A stretch of 64,000 nt of DNA, from contig NZ_JADPKA010000046.1 of assembly GCF_023073715.1 (NCBI RefSeq), positions 124,001-188,000 of the forward strand, given 5' to 3'. The stretch is from Bradyrhizobium sp. 164. GTDB taxonomy: Bacteria; Pseudomonadota; Alphaproteobacteria; Rhizobiales; Xanthobacteraceae. Each line of letters opens with the position of its first letter. The first letter of the stretch is position 1. This document shows, in pieces, positions 59,764-64,000 of this stretch. Both the position numbers and the translations under genes were made by a program. Under the pieces are notes generated by a model. That model was not told the DNA's origin. It saw only the letters and a program-made list of their open reading frames with translations, and did no database searches.

Positions 59764-60375
59764 TTACCGGGCGGTAACGCTCTCTTCGAGTGTCTCGGCC
59801 GGCTGCTCGTGCATGAACTCCAGGGCGAAGCCGTCTTCGAGGTTTCGGACCACCCGGCCCTGGACCCGGCCGAGCAGAACCGTCGATTTCAGCGGCGGGC
59901 GGTTCTCCGCGGCGATCGCGGCGCCCGACAGCGACAGGTCGATGATGCGGCAGGTCATCTTGGTGCCATCCTCGAGCGTCAGCACCGCGATCGGGTTGCG
60001 CGGCACGACACGGTCGTGGCGGCGGTCTTCCGGCAGATTGAGGATGTCGCGGTTGGCGAGCCAGGTCAGTTGGGCCGCAAGCTTGTCGCGCTTCCGCGGT
60101 GTCGCACCGATCGTCATGGCGAAGCCATTGTCGATGATCCGGGTGATCTTGCCCTCGACGCGGCCGATATGGTCGAGATAGGCGACGACGCGGTCGCCGA
60201 CATTGCCGATGCCGGGGGCCAGCAGTGCCAGCCCGCCCGGCGACATGTTGATCACCTGGCAGGGGAATTCGCGGCGGTCCGGCAGCATGTAACGGCCGAG
60301 CAGGTGCACTTTCACCCGCTGGAAACGCCGACGCTCCTCGGCGGCCGGAAGAAATTTTTTGTTCGCCAACGCCAT
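59764..60375 (-). CDS. Protein with two PilZ domains (c-di-GMP binding)
   Basis: The 203-residue soluble protein has two PilZ domains. The first has RRRFQRV (RxxxR, Arg16 and Arg20) and NMSPGG; the second has RRHDR and DLSLSG. Both keep the RxxxR and (D/N)xSxxG signatures, so each may bind cyclic-di-GMP. It may control motility, polysaccharide or surface proteins. The ATG at 60375 starts MALANKKFLPAAEERR. It lies upstream of the LapG-like gene on the same strand, but a terminator sits between them. Confidence 0.9.
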   Translation of the reverse strand: MALANKKFLPAAEERRRFQRVKVHLLGRYMLPDRREFPCQVINMSPGGLALLAPGIGNVGDRVVAYLDHIGRVEGKITRIIDNGFAMTIGATPRKRDKLAAQLTWLANRDILNLPEDRRHDRVVPRNPIAVLTLEDGTKMTCRIIDLSLSGAAIAAENRPPLKSTVLLGRVQGRVVRNLEDGFALEFMHEQPAETLEESVTAR

Positions 60376-60544
60376 TTCCAACACCCGACCCCCCGCCCGG
60401 GCGGAGTCCGGGACGACCCTAAGGTGCATAGGGTTAATGCCGCGTTAGGATCGGGCCCGCCGGACACGGACAGACACAATGCGCTGGAAAAGCCACATCA
60501 AGGGCGGGCAGGCCCGTCCGCGCACCCCAGCCGGGCTGAGCCGG

Positions 60545-61786
60545 TCAAGCCTCTCGCACCCGCCGCCGATAGAGAAGACACAGCCCTGCGAGCAGCACGG
60601 CGGCCGAGAGCCCGAGCGACCAGTGAATGCCGATCGCCGCGCCTGATAGTCCGACCGTGATGCCGCTGAAGGCGCGCATGCCGAGGCCGGCCATGTTGTA
60701 AAGGCCGACGACGCGGCCGCGGATGTCGGACGGTGCGTTCAGCTGCACCAGCGCCTGCGCCATGGTGTTGAACGACAGCTCGAAGAAGCCCGCGCAGAAT
60801 AGCAGCACGATCGCGGCCGGATAGATCCGCACCAAAGCGAAGCCGAGCAGCGCCCCGCTCCAGCACATCGCCAGCATGATCGCGGTGCGCGGCGTGCCCT
60901 TGAGACGCCCCCAGGATTCCAGCGCGATGCCGGCGAGCAGCGCTCCGGCCGCGTCGGCCGCGAGCAGCATGCTGTAGGAGACGCCGGGATCGCCATGGCC
61001 GAGATCGCCGGCAAAGCCCGGCATCTGGGCATGATAGGCGTTGCCGATCATGAAGGAGGTGAGGCCGGCGAGCCACGTCATCGCTGACAGCACCGGCTGC
61101 GTGCCGATCGCGCGCATCGTCAGCACGATGTCGGCAAGGCCGCGCACCGCGAAGCGCCGCATGGCGATGCTCTTGTCGCGCATCGGCGCCCAGAACAGCC
61201 ACAGCAGCATCGGCAGATAGAACAGCGTGTTGAAGATGATGCCGTGCGAGGTGCCGAGGCTGAGCATGATGATGCCGCCAACGGCAGGCCCGACCAGGAT
61301 GCCGAGATAGCGTGCCATCGCGTTCAGCCGTACTGCGCTCGGCAGATCGGCGGGGCCGACGAGGTCGTAGAGCAGCAGCTGGTTCGGCGTCTGCCACAAC
61401 ACGCCGGCGCAGCCATGGATCACCAGCAGCAGCATCGCGTGCCACATCTGGATAGTATCGGTGAGAAAGAAGAAGCCCCAGCCGCTCGATGCCACGATGA
61501 ACAGCACCATGCCGCACTGGATGATGCGTCGCGGATCGAACCGGTCCGCGAGCCCGCCGACCGCGACCGAGAACAATAGGAACGGCAGCCAGTGCGACAG
61601 CACCGCAAAGCCCGCCAGCGCCGGCGAATGGAATTTCTGGAACACCACCCAATAGCTGATCAAATGCTCGATATTGTCGGCCATCATCGCCAGCACGTAA
61701 GCCGTGAACTGGAGACGGTAGGGCACGGACTTCATCGCCGCGAACGAGCCGGACGCGGCCAAGGGATTCTGGGGGAGGGGGTTCAA
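60545..61786 (-). CDS. MFS transporter
   Basis: The 413-residue transporter has 12 helices. It begins MNPLPQNPLAASGSFAAMKS from a TTG with AAGGTG six bases upstream, then YVLAMMADNIEHLISYWVV. The motif between helices 2 and 3 is GGLADRFDPRRI, and helix 4-5 shows LLVIHGCAGVLWQTPNQLLLYDLVGPADLPSAVRL. It resembles the EntS-like exporter group and has no clear substrate. An ATG at 61735 would give a shorter form. Confidence 0.88.
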   Translation of the reverse strand: MNPLPQNPLAASGSFAAMKSVPYRLQFTAYVLAMMADNIEHLISYWVVFQKFHSPALAGFAVLSHWLPFLLFSVAVGGLADRFDPRRIIQCGMVLFIVASSGWGFFFLTDTIQMWHAMLLLVIHGCAGVLWQTPNQLLLYDLVGPADLPSAVRLNAMARYLGILVGPAVGGIIMLSLGTSHGIIFNTLFYLPMLLWLFWAPMRDKSIAMRRFAVRGLADIVLTMRAIGTQPVLSAMTWLAGLTSFMIGNAYHAQMPGFAGDLGHGDPGVSYSMLLAADAAGALLAGIALESWGRLKGTPRTAIMLAMCWSGALLGFALVRIYPAAIVLLFCAGFFELSFNTMAQALVQLNAPSDIRGRVVGLYNMAGLGMRAFSGITVGLSGAAIGIHWSLGLSAAVLLAGLCLLYRRRVREA

Positions 61787-61956
61787 GCGAGCACCTTGGT
61801 GGACTGCTCGGGCCTTACACGGTCGCTGGCGAGCGCTCAAGACAATTGGGTGTGTGAGAGGGTTGCTCGGCCTCGTATGCAGCGCGATCACCAGCGCGCG
61901 GTCCGGGGACAAGTCACCTCGTGCCGCTCACGAGATTATCCTGTACAATTGCCTTC

Positions 61957-62718
61957 ATGGAACAGAACAGCCTCTACGACCGCCCTGACCTCTACGATTT
62001 GATGGCGCCGCGAGAGCCGATCCTCGAACGCTTTTATGTCGAGATCGCAAGCGAACGCGGCGGCCGCGTGCTCGATCTCGCGTGCGGGAGCGGTCGCCTG
62101 ACCATTCCGCTGGCGCAAGCCGGGCTTGAGGTGGTCGGAGGCGATTTGTCGCCGGAGATGCTCGATCGCGCGCGGAAGAACGCAAAGGCGCAGGCGGTCG
62201 AGCTCGATCTCATCCAGCTGGACATGCGCGATTTCGATCTCGGCGGGCGAACGTTCGACACCATCATCGTTGCCATGAACTCGATCCTCCACCTGCATAG
62301 CCTCGACGACTTGAAAGGCTTCTTCGGATCGGTCGGCAGACACCTATCGCCGAAGGGTCGGTTGGTGTTCGACGCCTTCCTGCCCAATATCGCCATACTC
62401 AACTCTGATCCCAACAAGCGCGAGTTGATCGGCGCGGTGGTCCACGACGGTCTTGGCGCGATCACTGTCGAGGAGACTGCGAGCTACGACCCGCTCACCC
62501 AGATCAGGCACGTTGATTGGTACTGGTCGAGCGAGACGGAGATGGACTTTTGGCAAGCCGCCTTGCCGATGCGCTGCATCTTCCCGCAGGAGATGCCGTT
62601 GCTCGTGGCCTCGGGCGGCCTGCGCGTCATCGCGCGCTTCGGTGATTTCGATCGCAGACCGCTGACTGCGGGAAGTATGCGACAGGTTTGCGTGTGCGGC
62701 CTTACGCCAGTGCCTTGA
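61957..62718 (+). CDS. Class I SAM-dependent methyltransferase
   Basis: The 253-residue enzyme transfers a methyl group from S-adenosylmethionine. The SAM motif VLDLACGSGRLTIPLAQAGLEVVGGD lies at residues 42-67, followed by motif II-like FDTIIVAMNSILHLHSLDDLKGFF and GRLVFDAFLPN. The substrate is unknown. The ATG at 61957 starts MEQNSLYDRPDLYD. Its last 17 bases overlap the convergent acetyltransferase gene. Confidence 0.9.
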   Translation: MEQNSLYDRPDLYDLMAPREPILERFYVEIASERGGRVLDLACGSGRLTIPLAQAGLEVVGGDLSPEMLDRARKNAKAQAVELDLIQLDMRDFDLGGRTFDTIIVAMNSILHLHSLDDLKGFFGSVGRHLSPKGRLVFDAFLPNIAILNSDPNKRELIGAVVHDGLGAITVEETASYDPLTQIRHVDWYWSSETEMDFWQAALPMRCIFPQEMPLLVASGGLRVIARFGDFDRRPLTAGSMRQVCVCGLTPVP

Positions 62719-63187
62719 CGTAGACCGCATAAGGCACGCCAGAGATATCCGGCGCCTCGCGCACTTTCTCGAATCCCATCCGCAGATACATCGGCAGAGC
62801 GACCGTCATGATCGGCGTCGTATGCAGTGCGATGATCGGCGACTGGTCGCGCTCGGCGCGGCGAACGCATTCTTCCGTGAGTTGCCGGCCAATGCCCTTG
62901 CCGCGCGCGAAGGGGTCGACCACCAGCATGCGGATGATCGGCCAGGCCGGATCGAAGAACGGCGGCTTTGGCTGCCGTGGGCCGATATAGGCCACGGCGC
63001 CGACGATCTCACCACCGTCTTCGGCGACGATGATCTCGCCCGTCCTGGAAAGCGCCGTTATCTTCGCGAAATTGGCTGTAAACGTCGGCCAGTCGGAATA
63101 GTCCTGCTCGAATTGCGCGAAGGCGGCGAGAGCGACGCGCCTGACCGCTTCCGCATCCGCCGGCTGATAGTCACGCAGCATCGGCAT
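62702..63187 (-). CDS. GNAT family N-acetyltransferase
   Basis: The 161-residue acetyltransferase uses acetyl-CoA. Motif A reads IRMLVVDPFARGKGIGRQLTEECVRRA, with the R/Q-x-x-G-x-G loop, and motif B includes ALHTTPIMTVALPMYLRMGFEKVREA. The substrate is not predictable. It overlaps the methyltransferase gene by 17 bases on opposite strands. Confidence 0.9.
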   Translation of the reverse strand: MPMLRDYQPADAEAVRRVALAAFAQFEQDYSDWPTFTANFAKITALSRTGEIIVAEDGGEIVGAVAYIGPRQPKPPFFDPAWPIIRMLVVDPFARGKGIGRQLTEECVRRAERDQSPIIALHTTPIMTVALPMYLRMGFEKVREAPDISGVPYAVYVKALA

Positions 63188-63199
63188 TCTCCTCGATCA

Positions 63200-63270
63200 T
63201 AGCCCGGATGGCGTGCAGCGCAATCCGGGGCCGCCGAGCCCGCATTCCGCTCTGCTGCATGCGGGCTACG
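63200..63270. repeat. Dispersed palindromic repeat, TAGCCCGGATG type
   Basis: The left end TAGCCCGGATGGCGTGCAGC and the right end GCATGCGGGCTA share complementary outer bases (TAGCCCG/CGGGCTA). The element is about 70 bases and lies between the acetyltransferase and alcohol dehydrogenase genes. It is a further palindromic repeat family. Confidence 0.65.
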
Positions 63271-63363
63271 AGACTCGCGCTTGGCACAACGGTGCATCTC
63301 ACATACGTTTCGCCTCACGCCCGCACCAATCAATCATAACAGACGGGCAGCGAGGACACAGCC

Positions 63364-64000
63364 ATGGAATCCATCCGCGTCTGCACCCACGCAGGACCGG
63401 GCTCGGAGCCTGTCATCCGCACCGTGCCGTGGCCGAAGGTCGGCCGCAAGGCGGCGCTGATCAAGGTCGGCGCCTGCGGGGTCTGCGGCACCGATTTGCA
63501 TATTCTCAAGGGACATTGGCCGAAACCGCTGCCGTGGCCGTTCACGCTCGGCCACGAGCTCGGCGGTGTCATCGTCGAATGCGGCGACGAGTTCACCGAG
63601 GACTTCATGAGCAAGCCGCTGAAGGTCGGCTCGAAGGTGATGATCCCGCCGCTGATGCCCTGCGGCCGCTGCTATTACTGCATCCATTATCCGCAAGTCG
63701 CCAACAAGTGCCTGACGCCGGTCTATTACGGCCGCTATCTCGGCTTCGAGAAGGCGCCTCACATGTGGGGCGGCTGGGCCGAATATGTCTATGTCGATCT
63801 CGACATGCTGCCGGGCACCAAAATTTACAAGCTGCCCGACGACATGTCGCTGCGGCTGGGCGCGCTGTCCGAGCCGCTGACGTCCTGCATCCGCGCCTTC
63901 AATCGCGCGATCCGCGCCGGCGGTTTTTCCTGGGGCGATACCGTGGTGATCCAGGGCTCCGGCCCGATCGGCATTCTGGCGGTCGCAGCCGCGCAGGAGA
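63364..64000 (+). CDS. Zinc-dependent alcohol dehydrogenase (MDR family), truncated at the window end
   Basis: The open frame runs off the window; 212 codons are present. It is a medium-chain dehydrogenase with catalytic zinc residues in VCGTDLH and GHELGG. The structural-zinc cysteines are in PCGRCYYC and NKC. The NAD-binding domain begins with VVIQGSGPIGILAVAAAQE at the window edge. The C-terminal half is missing, so the substrate is not determined. GAGGA before the ATG supports the start. Confidence 0.92.
   Translation, partial: MESIRVCTHAGPGSEPVIRTVPWPKVGRKAALIKVGACGVCGTDLHILKGHWPKPLPWPFTLGHELGGVIVECGDEFTEDFMSKPLKVGSKVMIPPLMPCGRCYYCIHYPQVANKCLTPVYYGRYLGFEKAPHMWGGWAEYVYVDLDMLPGTKIYKLPDDMSLRLGALSEPLTSCIRAFNRAIRAGGFSWGDTVVIQGSGPIGILAVAAAQE

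Overview
The window is high-GC chromosomal DNA from an alphaproteobacterium, most likely Bradyrhizobium or a close relative in the Nitrobacteraceae. The reasons are a groESL operon behind a CIRCE operator, an Usg-family protein, a DUF3126-like protein next to cysE, many ABC and MFS transporters for organic nitrogen, and many intergenic palindromic repeats (ends GTCATTCCGGGGC/GCCCCGGAATGAC, GTCATTGCGAGGAGC, GAGCATGATC) of the kind scattered through Bradyrhizobium genomes. The genus call is inference. I saw no insertion sequence, prophage, integrase, CRISPR array or rRNA. The one RNA gene found is tRNA-Leu(UAA).

Layout. 1-1.7 kb: groEL (cut by the window edge) and groES on the minus strand, with a heat-shock-like promoter and three CIRCE-like inverted repeats upstream. 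1.9-5.7 kb: Usg-like protein, cupin protein, CNT nucleoside transporter, MFS exporter. 5.8-10.9 kb: an Anbu (ancestral proteasome beta-subunit) cluster on the minus strand, in order circularly permuted ATP-grasp ligase, alpha-E protein, transglutaminase-like protease, Anbu peptidase and an SDR. 11-17 kb: CinA-like protein, xanthine phosphoribosyltransferase, a Cys-rich unknown, a short MetE-like protein, DsbA-family isomerase plus quinone oxidoreductase, enoyl-CoA hydratase. 17-28.3 kb: a peptide uptake and hydrolysis block (amidase, two M20 peptidases, MlrC-type M81 peptidase, Dpp/Opp-type ABC transporter with a fused double ATPase, divergent binding protein). 28.5-39.3 kb: three polytopic glycosyltransferase-like proteins, a Bcr/CflA exporter, tRNA-Leu, a small lipoprotein, an FAD monooxygenase, a CHCC zinc-finger protein, an unknown membrane protein and an alpha/beta hydrolase. 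39.5-45 kb: cysE, DUF3126-like protein, small envelope proteins, gamma-carbonic anhydrase and a 54-residue RMF/CrpP-like protein. 45-51 kb: a PotABCD-type ABC transporter with a hydantoin/Asp-Glu racemase and a divergent GntR/FCD regulator. 51.6-56.7 kb: a five-gene plus-strand operon (glutaminase, DHA2 exporter, Tat-signal protein, HdeD-family protein, amidohydrolase). 57-64 kb: FAD-Rieske oxidoreductase, LapG-like protease, double-PilZ protein, MFS transporter, methyltransferase, GNAT acetyltransferase and the start of a zinc alcohol dehydrogenase.

How the parts fit. Much of the window is geared to scavenging organic nitrogen: peptides are imported by the Dpp-type system and split by M20/M81 peptidases and amidase, hydantoin- or amino-acid-like compounds enter by the Pot-type system beside the racemase, and glutaminase releases ammonia next to an HdeD-family protein. 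The most unusual module is the Anbu cluster, a predicted peptide-bond-forming and proteolytic system with no settled function, interrupted twice by long hairpin repeats that could set relative expression of its genes.
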